Assembly: GCA_003661905.1 (NCBI GenBank)
Contig: QMXA01000074.1
Span: forward strand, 1 to 6,065
Source: Thermoprotei archaeon
GTDB taxonomy: Archaea; Thermoproteota; Thermoprotei_A; Sulfolobales; Ignisphaeraceae
Direction of reading: 5' to 3'
DNA length: 6,065 nucleotides
The translations under genes were made by a program, and so were the position numbers. The notes beneath the pieces are model-generated. The model saw only the letters and a list, made by a program, of their open reading frames with translations. It made no database searches and had not been told where the DNA came from. Numbering within the stretch: the first letter of the stretch is position 1; each line of letters opens with the position of its first letter. Shown piece after piece: positions 1 to 6,065 of the stretch.

Positions 1-551
1 CCTATAGGAGTTAGTGTTAAAGCTTTGGGACTTGCTGGGCATGCTACAACACAGCTTCCACAACCTACGCATAGTCTAGGATTGAAATGAGGTATGTGAT
101 TCTTAGCTATAATAGCTCCTTTTATAGGACACACTTCGATACAAACTAAACAACCGCCACCTTTTTTAACAGCTATACAATTTTTAGAATTCCATACTAC
201 TGTTCCTAATTTTATCTCACTTATATCTATGAATTGCAAAGCTCCTGTAGGACATGACCTAACACAAGGCAATACACCTTTGCATCTGCCCTCAACAGCT
301 TCACAAGGAGCTTTAAGAGGATTGATTTTTGGAGTTCTATAGAGAACTAGACCATCAGTTAAACTGCATGGTTCTAGAGCTCCGGTTCCTTCTTTGCTAC
401 ATGCAGTGATGCATGCACCACATCTACTACAGAGTTCTAGAAATACTTCTTCAACAATAGCTCCAGGTGGTCTTACAACTCTCTTCCTAGGTAGTATTGC
501 TAAGATCTCTTTAGGTAGGAGTGTTATTAGAAACGTAATAGCTCTACTCAT
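1..551 (-). CDS. NapG/MauM-like polyferredoxin, four Cys clusters (partial, C-terminus off left edge)
   Basis: My translation gives 183 complete residues before the frame runs off the window; napG-type proteins are usually somewhat longer, so a C-terminal part is probably missing. The N-terminus carries the family signature RPPGA (residues 27-31), then a short helix leading into the first cluster (C41, C44, C47, C51, plus C62). Further cysteine groups are C83/C90/C96/C100, C125/C134/C137/C141 and C161/C164/C167/C171; the last three end in CP. The layout suggests four [4Fe-4S] clusters acting as an electron wire. In bacteria NapG passes electrons from the quinol side to a periplasmic oxidoreductase, usually with membrane partner NapH. 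No twin-arginine signal is seen here, so the protein may be cytosolic or bound to the inner face of the membrane. The ATG at 551 overlaps the end of the DUF362 gene by 8 bp and has a good Shine-Dalgarno site, so coupled translation is likely. The electron donor and acceptor cannot be told; a partner gene may lie beyond the left edge. Confidence 0.88.
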   Translation of the reverse strand, partial: MSRAITFLITLLPKEILAILPRKRVVRPPGAIVEEVFLELCSRCGACITACSKEGTGALEPCSLTDGLVLYRTPKINPLKAPCEAVEGRCKGVLPCVRSCPTGALQFIDISEIKLGTVVWNSKNCIAVKKGGGCLVCIEVCPIKGAIIAKNHIPHFNPRLCVGCGSCVVACPASPKALTLTPI

Positions 552-1551
552 AACTCTTCAACTCCTTAATCTCTATCCTATTAAGATCGCAATGTCCAAT
601 ACCTAGTTGGCAAGCCTTTATAATGTGTTCTATGTTTAAAGCCTCATCTAAAGGATTCATAACACCTTCAAGTTTAAAGAGCTCGGCAGCTGCAATTAGA
701 TCGGCTGCAACAGGGTCCTTGGATATTATGAGCTCATCTGCGTAGACCATATCTCCATGTCCTGGACCGCTATGAATCATTACATTGATAGCATCTATTA
801 TAGATATATCAGGTCTAAAAACTTTGTTTAAATCTGCAATACAGCTGTGGATATCTAGTACATGAAATCTCCCCTTCTCATCATCGGGTAAAATACCCAT
901 CATATTTTTAAGAGATATCGTTACCTTAGTCTCTGCATGTCTCTTAAGCTTAGGAACACTTAAAACCACATCGAAATCCAGGACTGTTTTATAGACCTTA
1001 ACACTTCTTAGCTTAATTCCATTAACTCTCACATATAGAGTTTCCTTCGTACGTTTTAGATCTATAACTAAGACCCCTAATTTCTCTAACTTGTTTTTGA
1101 GGTTCATAACCGTGAAGTTGTAAAGGGTATCTCTACCTCTTACAGCAGCATCAGCAACCACAATCTTACGAGGTCTATAATTATTTTTGATTAATTTGAC
1201 TAGTTCAATAATAACTCTAGGATCAGTATTGGCATCAACATTACTAAATCCCATATTAGGCTTAACAAGTACTGCACTATCAGAAGTTATTAAATTTTTA
1301 AAATCATTTATGAGATTTAAAGATTTCTCAATTGCAGCTTTGAGATTTCTTGACACATTTTTAGCTATCACAACTCTAGATACATTAACTAAATTAGTTC
1401 CTCTACTATACTTTACAAGATTTGATCTATGCCTAGAGTGCTGTAGAAAATTGAACAATACATCTATGCCTATAACCATTAAAAGTCTAGATAGTACAGA
1501 ACTTAGTCTATGTGATTTCCTTACACAATGTTTTAACATAATACCATCCAT
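544..1551 (-). CDS. DUF362 family protein
   Basis: The 335 residues cover a full DUF362 domain from about residue 58 to 328. Its hallmarks are VKPNMGF (96-102), PKLKRHAETKVT (200-211) leading into SLKNMMG (213-219), IIDAINVM (251-258) followed by GPGHG (262-266), and DPVAAD (279-284). Family members are often fused to or encoded beside 4Fe-4S ferredoxin domains; their reaction is not established, and a redox or iron-sulfur role is inferred from that company. Here the ferredoxin part is a separate overlapping gene downstream. Residues 1-57 are an extension ahead of the domain: basic (RKSHR), a moderately hydrophobic stretch (about 19-36, broken by R22 and D30), then basic again. It could touch the membrane but is not a clear transmembrane helix or signal peptide. 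An in-frame TAA at 1558-1560 makes 1551 the first possible ATG. A GGGAG directly abuts it, so the ATG at 1539 (Met5), 12 nt from that site, is an alternative start. The gap from the peptidase gene is 32 bp, so co-transcription is likely. Confidence 0.9.
   Translation of the reverse strand: MDGIMLKHCVRKSHRLSSVLSRLLMVIGIDVLFNFLQHSRHRSNLVKYSRGTNLVNVSRVVIAKNVSRNLKAAIEKSLNLINDFKNLITSDSAVLVKPNMGFSNVDANTDPRVIIELVKLIKNNYRPRKIVVADAAVRGRDTLYNFTVMNLKNKLEKLGVLVIDLKRTKETLYVRVNGIKLRSVKVYKTVLDFDVVLSVPKLKRHAETKVTISLKNMMGILPDDEKGRFHVLDIHSCIADLNKVFRPDISIIDAINVMIHSGPGHGDMVYADELIISKDPVAADLIAAAELFKLEGVMNPLDEALNIEHIIKACQLGIGHCDLNRIEIKELKSYE
558..565 (-). promoter_or_regulatory. Shine-Dalgarno site of the polyferredoxin gene
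   Basis: GGAGTTGA on the minus strand matches the archaeal anti-SD target GGAGGTGA at seven of eight bases and lies 6 nt before the ATG at 551. It sits inside the 3' end of the DUF362 coding region, which supports translation from a shared message and fixes this ATG as the start. Confidence 0.6.
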
Positions 1552-1583
1552 CTCCCATTATTAAGTTAGCTATGTCTCAGTCT

Positions 1584-2384
1584 TTAACTTCTCCGCAATT
1601 TAATAAGGTAAAGATACATTAGCAGTCCTATTAGGATAGTAAATATTATTAATACATAGCTAAGAGATGTAAATTCTTGAATTCTACTTGTTACTGTTAT
1701 TGTGGTACCTACAAACTCAGTCTCTGTAAATATTTCTGTCTTTGTATATGTTAGAATCGATGTACATATTTCCGTTTCTGTAAGAGTCTTAGTAATGATT
1801 GTTGAACATGTTCTTGGATAGATTATCAGTGTCCAGTTAGTCACTGTAAAAGTTGAGCCTGGTTTCCATAGCTCTATAAATTCATCGTATGAAATAGTCT
1901 GCTTACCAATTGCAGGGTCTAGAACATACAATATATGCTCATTATCATCAAACCCTATAACTACTCTATAATGACCATAGGGATTGGTTATTGAAAATTT
2001 TTGAAGAACTATTAGGGGTATATCAGCAATTATGTAGTTCTTCAATATGTCTATAGAACCTGTAATCGCCTTTGCATAAAACCCTAGAGATCGAGGATAC
2101 TTAACCATATCTGAAATATAAGTTAATTTATCATCAGGTCTATAGATCTCAGTAGCTATTTCATCTTGTGAAATATTTAACCCCCAATAATTAAGAACCA
2201 TAGCCAATGATGCAGGTCCACACCAATAAGGTTTTTGACGAATGTAAGGAACGCCAGGTATGATGTATCTCTCATAAGTTTCAGGAACTGCCTGTACTAT
2301 TTGTTGAGATAGAATTACTACTAGAAATAACACAGAGATTATCTCTAAATAACTTCCTCCTCTAATCACAATTATACCCCTCAT
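1584..2384 (-). CDS. Secreted, membrane-anchored C39-like cysteine peptidase
   Basis: This 266-residue protein has an N-terminal hydrophobic segment (about 14-32, ending in VQA, signal-peptide-like). A papain-like C39/C39_2 domain follows (about 38-190), then a Thr-rich stalk (about 193-235) and a C-terminal transmembrane helix (about 242-261) ending in the basic tail KLRRS. The catalytic set is visible: Q50 and C55 in RQKPYWCGPAS, H138 in GHYRVV, and D156 in VLDP. The arrangement predicts an enzyme outside the cell, held by its C-terminus. N70-I-S and N183-W-T are possible N-glycosylation sites. C39 peptidases of bacteria cut double-glycine leaders and are fused to ABC exporters; no transporter is present here, and many stand-alone C39_2 proteins have no known substrate, so cleavage of a surface or secreted protein is inference. 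A TATA-like box suggests this gene opens the unit that continues into DUF362. There is no SD before the ATG at 2384; a GTG at 2369 preceded by GAGGGG is an alternative start that would drop five residues but keep the signal segment. Confidence 0.85.
   Translation of the reverse strand: MRGIIVIRGGSYLEIISVLFLVVILSQQIVQAVPETYERYIIPGVPYIRQKPYWCGPASLAMVLNYWGLNISQDEIATEIYRPDDKLTYISDMVKYPRSLGFYAKAITGSIDILKNYIIADIPLIVLQKFSITNPYGHYRVVIGFDDNEHILYVLDPAIGKQTISYDEFIELWKPGSTFTVTNWTLIIYPRTCSTIITKTLTETEICTSILTYTKTEIFTETEFVGTTITVTSRIQEFTSLSYVLIIFTILIGLLMYLYLIKLRRS
1686..1802 (-). other. Thr/Glu-rich stalk with degenerate internal repeats in the C39-like peptidase
   Basis: Residues 195-233 of the peptidase alternate Thr/Ser with other residues, with related units such as TLTETEICTS and TKTEIFTETEF. 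Such T-x-T stretches just before a C-terminal membrane helix are common in crenarchaeal surface proteins and probably form an extended, possibly O-glycosylated spacer that lifts the catalytic domain from the membrane. The glycosylation is inferred. The two copies are also recognisable at DNA level, so tandem duplication is a plausible origin. Confidence 0.6.
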
Positions 2385-2409
2385 TAATGTATTGAGAGAT
2401 GGGATCCTA

Positions 2410-2417
2410 ATTAAATA
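2410..2417 (-). promoter_or_regulatory. Candidate TATA box for the C39/DUF362/ferredoxin unit
   Basis: TATTTAAT on the minus strand lies in the 38-bp gap after the Bax1 gene, centred about 29 bp before the ATG at 2384. That spacing fits an archaeal promoter giving a leaderless or near-leaderless transcript. The absence of any Shine-Dalgarno sequence before this ATG agrees. No clear BRE is visible, and AT-rich gaps can produce such boxes by chance. Confidence 0.4.
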
Positions 2418-2422
2418 CTGAT

Positions 2423-3643
2423 TTATCTCCTCAAGATCTTTAGTATTTTTATATATGGAACTATGGGCTTTCCACTCATTAGCACGTAATAAATTACTGG
2501 TACTTTAAGCCTTTTTAAATATGGTTTAAGTTTTTCATCAGCTATTACTATGAAGTTGTTTAGAAGTTTTGTTATTTCATGCAGTTTATAGGCCTTTTTC
2601 TCTGCATACTCCTTTCTCCAATACCCAGCTACTTCTACGTAGTAACTCTTCCCATCAACTTCAATTTTCATATCAGGTATGTAGAGAAGATCTCCTAAGG
2701 CTATAGGCTCAACGTCTTTAACTATACTCAATCCTATACTCTTTAACGCTCTAAATATTCTCTCCTCAATACTACTATCGAATGCTGGTTGAGGTCTTTT
2801 TATATTCTCTGGAACTCTTAATTCAGGTCTATAATCATCTGACATAATCTTTATAGATATTGTAGTTCTCTTAAAATGTGTTTTAGACCATATACTCCAT
2901 CTATGAATTGTTTCACTATATAGAAGAGGCAATAGTTTTTCCAGCATTAATGAGAGTCTTAAACCATACTTTGTTGGTCTTCCGAATAAGCTGCGAGGAC
3001 CTTCAATAACAGCTCTGAGATTATTGTATCTAGATTTAATATCATATAATAATCCGTATACCTTACTATACCTTCCAATAACCTTAGCAATACTACTTAA
3101 AACACTCGGTAATGCCCTAATCTCTACCGCTAATTCTGAAGAATTAGTGCAGATAGTATCTATAGTCTCAAAATTATATATTTCAGCAACATCGATGGGT
3201 GTAGGTTTCTTAACTTTGATGAGGGGTCTCTCACCTAGCTCATCTATCCATAGCACTTCGTCGATGTTGTGAATTCCTAACCTCCTCTCTATACTTCTTA
3301 GAAACTCATTTCTCTTTTCTGAAGGTATGAAACCTCCATAATCTACATTAACAAGCTGGAAAATTCGTAACCTTAGTAGCTTTGGATTTGCAATACTTGC
3401 TCTAGGCTCTGCAGGTTTGTAGAAATAATTCATAGATTTTCTTAAGCCATGATATAATTTATCATCACCTATAATTACTCTAAGATCTTCCCATTTGATG
3501 CTTCCATAAGGTTTTCCTACATTCATTTCATAGAAATCTATAACTGCCTCAATCAAGCTACGATCTTTACTATGGTCTAAGTAGAGAGGTACAGCGTAAC
3601 CTTTTCTAAATTTGAGTCTAAGATTACTTCTACCATAGGTCAA
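2423..3643 (-). CDS. bax1: Bax1 nuclease, partner of archaeal XPB (DUF790)
   Basis: Bax1 binds XPB and cuts the DNA it opens; together they are proposed to do the unwinding and incision of archaeal nucleotide excision repair. The 406 residues show the DUF790 pattern: an N-terminal part with LRLKFRKGYAVPLYL (8-22), a middle part with EGPRSLFGRPTKYGLRLSL (214-232), and a C-terminal PD-(D/E)XK-like nuclease fold. The likely acidic metal site uses E294 (or E293) in the helix SIEERIF, D324 in YIPDM and E337 in YYVEVAGYW. The usual Lys of the ExK motif is Ala339 here; the nearby conserved aromatic and charged residues (Y341-W342, E345-Y346, K349-K350) are typical of the family rather than a sign of inactivation. 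The start is TTG at 3643: it overlaps the XPB stop (TTGA) and has a strong SD 7 nt ahead, and the next internal Met is residue 71, too late. The overlap implies coupled translation with XPB in near-equal amounts. Confidence 0.92.
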   Translation of the reverse strand: MTYGRSNLRLKFRKGYAVPLYLDHSKDRSLIEAVIDFYEMNVGKPYGSIKWEDLRVIIGDDKLYHGLRKSMNYFYKPAEPRASIANPKLLRLRIFQLVNVDYGGFIPSEKRNEFLRSIERRLGIHNIDEVLWIDELGERPLIKVKKPTPIDVAEIYNFETIDTICTNSSELAVEIRALPSVLSSIAKVIGRYSKVYGLLYDIKSRYNNLRAVIEGPRSLFGRPTKYGLRLSLMLEKLLPLLYSETIHRWSIWSKTHFKRTTISIKIMSDDYRPELRVPENIKRPQPAFDSSIEERIFRALKSIGLSIVKDVEPIALGDLLYIPDMKIEVDGKSYYVEVAGYWRKEYAEKKAYKLHEITKLLNNFIVIADEKLKPYLKRLKVPVIYYVLMSGKPIVPYIKILKILRR

Positions 3644-5280
3644 GAAACATCCTCCTCAAGAAAGAGTTGAGGTTTTCTCCGTCTCTTTGCAAGTGAGGGT
3701 TCTATAGTTCTTTTTGTAATTATCTCTATTAAAAGAGCCTCTTTCTTCTTAGGTCTAAGAATTCTTCCAAGTCTCTGTACATATTCTCTGTGGCTCCCAG
3801 TTCCACTAATTACTATTGCCATTGAGGCATCGGGAACATCAACACCTTCATCAAGAGCCATAGCTGTTGCTAATACTCTTATTTTACCTTCTCTAAATAG
3901 TTTAAGATACAGCTTACGCTCATCTTTTGGAGTATCATAGAGAATTCTCGGTATTAAGAACCTCTTAGAGATCTCTCTTACAATGTCTGTGTAGCGTGAG
4001 AAAATCAGGACTTTCTCATCTCTGTATTTCTTCAATAGCTTCTCAACTATCTCCAACTTCTTCTCTGTACTTAATGCTATTTGCCTAGCTCTATTCTTAG
4101 CTCTTAGAGCTTCTCTGGCTTCGGGGTCTCTTGCAGCTAATTTCAGGATTTCTTTGAATCTCAATCTAGGATCTTTAATATGAGGTATTTTCTTCCTACA
4201 ATATTCTAGGTATTTCTCCATTAGTTTATTATACTCATTGTATTCCTCCTCAGATAATTTTACATATACCCTTCTCTCGATATGTTTTGCTAAGTATCCC
4301 ATTTCTTGCAATTCCTCTGGTGCTAGGCTATATATTATAGGGCCTATGATGCTCTCATAGTATTTATGAAGACCATCACTTCTAAAAGGAGTTGCTGTTA
4401 AACCTAATCTATATGGTGCTGTAACTACTTCAAGAGCTCTACGATAGCTTTGACTCACTGCATGATGACATTCATCAGCTATTATAAGTCCAAAGTATGT
4501 TGGATAATTATCTAAGTTTACATATGCGGAGTCATACGTCATAATAGTTATTTCCTTTATCTCTTTTCTACCTCCTCCAAATAGTCCAACACTATTTACG
4601 GGAATTCCAAGTTTTTCAATAGCATTGTCTTTCCATTGGTTCATTAGATCAAGAGTTGGTACTAGAATTAAAGTTCGAACTTTTAGCTTTTCAATAGCTT
4701 TCAGGGCTATGATGGTTTTACCAGCTGCTACTGGTAATACTATAACTCCTCTATATGAATTCTCTTCCCACTTCTTAAGAGCTTCTTTTTGATAATCTCT
4801 TAGCTCTACTCTTAGTTTAGGAATAAAGCTTAGCTCATAGTTAAGCTCAAAATCTAACTTTACTTTCAATCCGTATCTCTCAGCTTCTTTAATTATTATG
4901 TATAAATCCTTAGGTTTTGCTCTTATGGTCTTACTTACTTTATCCCACATAATCAACTCTCTTCTTTTTAAGTATTCTATAAAATTTCTATCTATAGAAA
5001 ATATCACTAAATCTGAAGAACTCAGCTCTATTAAAACATCGGGCTTTATTTTCTCAAGTTCCTTAATTCTATTAATTACTTCAGTTGGGATGTATGTATT
5101 TAACTTTGCTAGTATCTTAACGACTTTCTCCAATCCCACATGAGCAGCTTTAACAGGGTTAAGTCTATATATGTGAAGTTTTGAATCATAGTCAAACCCT
5201 ATATAATCAGCTATCAAAGATATCATCTTATAATCTAAGGCGCTTAGCCATTTTACTCTGAACTTAAACACTAACCTCAT
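3640..5280 (-). CDS. xpb: XPB-type superfamily 2 DNA helicase
   Basis: This 546-residue 3'-5' DNA helicase/translocase is the archaeal relative of the TFIIH subunit XPB/Ssl2. The N-terminal part (about 1-150) would be the damage-recognition-like region and is the most divergent. Helicase domain 1 has the DYQ motif (RDYQKEAL, 161-168), Walker A PVAAGKT (183-189, K188), motif Ia (VPTLDLMNQW, 207-216), DECHH (269-273) and LTATP (294-298). A long charged helical insertion (about 345-400) fits the thumb. Helicase domain 2 has VLIFSRY (424-430), ALDEGVDVP (475-483) and QRLGRILRP (502-510). At the RED-motif position the sequence reads RSD (300-302). Archaea lack a TFIIH complex; XPB there works with Bax1, encoded immediately downstream with overlapping stop and start. 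The tail (about 525-546) is basic then acidic. ATG at 5280 is preceded directly by GAGG, too close for a normal SD; Met19 is a possible but less likely start. The 100-bp gap from hel308 leaves room for its own promoter. Confidence 0.95.
   Translation of the reverse strand: MRLVFKFRVKWLSALDYKMISLIADYIGFDYDSKLHIYRLNPVKAAHVGLEKVVKILAKLNTYIPTEVINRIKELEKIKPDVLIELSSSDLVIFSIDRNFIEYLKRRELIMWDKVSKTIRAKPKDLYIIIKEAERYGLKVKLDFELNYELSFIPKLRVELRDYQKEALKKWEENSYRGVIVLPVAAGKTIIALKAIEKLKVRTLILVPTLDLMNQWKDNAIEKLGIPVNSVGLFGGGRKEIKEITIMTYDSAYVNLDNYPTYFGLIIADECHHAVSQSYRRALEVVTAPYRLGLTATPFRSDGLHKYYESIIGPIIYSLAPEELQEMGYLAKHIERRVYVKLSEEEYNEYNKLMEKYLEYCRKKIPHIKDPRLRFKEILKLAARDPEAREALRAKNRARQIALSTEKKLEIVEKLLKKYRDEKVLIFSRYTDIVREISKRFLIPRILYDTPKDERKLYLKLFREGKIRVLATAMALDEGVDVPDASMAIVISGTGSHREYVQRLGRILRPKKKEALLIEIITKRTIEPSLAKRRRKPQLFLEEDVS
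3651..3657 (-). promoter_or_regulatory. Shine-Dalgarno site that fixes the TTG start of bax1
   Basis: GAGGAGG on the minus strand sits in the last codons of XPB (its EED residues) and ends 7 nt before the TTG at 3643. It is the strongest SD in the window and supports a TTG initiation codon at the stop-start overlap. Confidence 0.7.
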
Positions 5281-5326
5281 CCTCTACAATTATAATACTG
5301 TAGCCCAAATTCAAAACGGTTTCAAC

Positions 5327-5334
5327 TTAATTAA
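5327..5334 (-). promoter_or_regulatory. Weak candidate TATA box before xpb, in the 100-bp gap 5281-5380
   Basis: The gap between hel308 and xpb is AT-rich. TTAATTAA on the minus strand is centred about 50 bp before the xpb ATG, which would give a leader of roughly 25 nt. A second AT-rich box, TATTATAAT (5289-5297), is nearer but would place the transcript start inside the coding region. Neither has a clear BRE, so it is undecided whether xpb has its own promoter or is read through from hel308. I see no terminator hairpin or RNA gene in the gap. Confidence 0.25.
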
Positions 5335-5380
5335 TCTTTGACTCTAGTATATTGATAATACCTATGATGAAATAATTATG

Positions 5381-6065
5381 TCAATGTGTTGTAGATCCTT
5401 CATATTTGCTAAGAATTCTCCTTGCCTCCTCTATTATTGTTTTTGCTACTTTTTCACCAAATGTTGGTAATTCTGCTAGTTTCCTTTCTGGAACTTTTAA
5501 TAGATCTTGAATTGTCTTTATACCCATGTTAGCTAATATTCTTGCTCTAACTCTTCCTATACCCTTAATTCTGGTAAGTTCAATAACATCCTCTTTGACT
5601 CCTTTCTCAACCCTCATACTAAGTATTTCTAAGTTCTTACTATGTTCTCTCATATGTGTTGCTCCACATATTACTGATGATGCATGAACTAGCCATGATG
5701 CAGTATCTATAAGTGTTGCTAGATCTCCAGGACCTATGTTGTATCTAGTGACTATGTAATCTTCATCAAATTCTTCAATCCAACTCTCTAGAATTCTAGC
5801 TATTTTGAATCCTCTTAACCACTCCCAAAAATCGACATCTACTTCATCAGGTAATGGTATATAGCCTTCTTCAGCTAATGCTAATGCCTCTTCTCTTAAG
5901 CCTCTGTAACCTGTAATTCTCACCCTACCAAAGTCAGGTGTAAGAGCTATGATATGGAGGTAATAGAGAGGGGTAATGTAAGTAGGTGCTTTACCTAAAT
6001 GCCTAATTACTATATCAGCTGTTAGAGGATCAATATAGAGCTTTGATACAAGTTCTCCAAGTTTA
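5381..6065 (-). CDS. hel308: Hel308 (Ski2-like) DNA helicase, C-terminal part (N-terminus off right edge)
   Basis: Reading the frame to the right edge gives 227 residues with no stop; a GTG at 5923 is not the start, because the family sequence continues upstream of it. Hel308 is a 3'-5' helicase that remodels stalled replication forks; full proteins are about 700 residues, so both RecA-like domains lie outside. Visible parts in order: the end of the winged-helix domain (LYIDPLTADIVIRHL, visible residues 9-23), the start of the ratchet domain (YLHIIALTPD, 35-44), the ratchet region with ARILESWIEE (89-98), YNIGPGDL (108-115) and W124, and the C-terminal helix-hairpin-helix domain (GIGRVRARIL, 168-177, and LPTFGEKVA, 199-207), whose RAR motif is known from the family. 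The protein ends soon after this domain in a short polar tail; I see no PCNA-binding motif of the QxxLxxFF kind. The gene points toward xpb-bax1, 100 bp downstream, suggesting a shared repair neighbourhood. Confidence 0.93.
   Translation of the reverse strand, partial: KLGELVSKLYIDPLTADIVIRHLGKAPTYITPLYYLHIIALTPDFGRVRITGYRGLREEALALAEEGYIPLPDEVDVDFWEWLRGFKIARILESWIEEFDEDYIVTRYNIGPGDLATLIDTASWLVHASSVICGATHMREHSKNLEILSMRVEKGVKEDVIELTRIKGIGRVRARILANMGIKTIQDLLKVPERKLAELPTFGEKVAKTIIEEARRILSKYEGSTTH

Noticed and set aside
394..606. Plus-strand 70-codon open frame
   Set aside because: It lies antisense to the polyferredoxin gene and the end of DUF362, and its translation resembles no family; the cysteine clusters on the minus strand explain this region.
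1187..1564. Plus-strand 125-codon open frame
   Set aside because: Antisense to the N-terminal half of the DUF362 gene. The hydrophobic look comes from reading an AT-rich gene backwards, with no start signal or recognisable domain.
3024..3272. Plus-strand 82-codon open frame inside bax1
   Set aside because: Antisense shadow of a well-supported gene; no ribosome site or family match visible.
4898..5143. Plus-strand 81-codon open frame inside xpb
   Set aside because: Antisense shadow of the XPB N-terminal region; low-complexity hydrophobic translation with no support.
5364..5370. ATGATGA on the plus strand, a perfect box C of a C/D-box guide RNA
   Set aside because: No box D (CTGA) follows within about 60 bases on that strand, and there is no D'/C' pair. 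One seven-base match in AT-rich DNA is not enough.
5281..5380. Terminator or small RNA in the hel308-xpb gap
   Set aside because: Only short AT-rich palindromes such as ATAATTAT are seen; there is no stable stem, T-run or tRNA-like structure.
5921..5923. GTG at 5923 as the start of a small 180-residue helix-hairpin-helix protein
   Set aside because: The same frame continues without a stop to the right edge, and the 47 extra residues match the Hel308 winged-helix/ratchet sequence, so this is an internal Val codon.

Overview
The window looks like part of the chromosome of an AT-rich archaeon. The evidence is a Hel308-type helicase and an XPB-type helicase directly followed by its archaeal nuclease partner Bax1, a pairing known only from archaea. 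A thermophilic member of the Thermoproteota (Crenarchaeota) fits best. Pointers are the heavy use of AGA/AGG and ATA codons, the Shine-Dalgarno sites inside gene strings but none before the likely first gene of a string, and a secreted protein on a Thr-rich stalk. The exact lineage is inference. All six genes lie on the minus strand and fill almost the whole window. No rRNA, tRNA, CRISPR array, insertion sequence or long gene-free stretch was seen; the largest gap is 100 bp.

Reading in the direction of transcription (right to left), the first block is DNA repair. The C-terminal third of Hel308 (5381-6065, N-terminus off the right edge) is followed after 100 bp by XPB (3640-5280). The XPB stop codon overlaps the TTG start of Bax1 (2423-3643). 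XPB unwinds damaged or bubble DNA and Bax1 incises it, the best supported candidate for a nucleotide-excision-repair helicase-nuclease in archaea. Hel308 acts on stalled forks, so the block may be a combined fork/lesion repair cluster.

The second block appears to be an independent transcription unit that starts from a TATA-like box just after Bax1. It begins with a surface-exposed, membrane-anchored C39-like cysteine peptidase (1584-2384). After 32 bp comes a DUF362 protein (544-1551), whose end overlaps the start of a NapG/MauM-like polyferredoxin with four cysteine clusters (1-551, C-terminus off the left edge). The last two are probably translationally coupled and form an iron-sulfur electron-transfer or redox-maturation pair of unknown target. 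Whether the peptidase belongs functionally with that pair is open.

No convincing new system is visible. The points most worth following are the stalked C39-like peptidase beside the DUF362/polyferredoxin pair, the Hel308-XPB-Bax1 neighbourhood, and possible substitutions at functional positions in XPB (RED motif) and Hel308 (ratchet helix).
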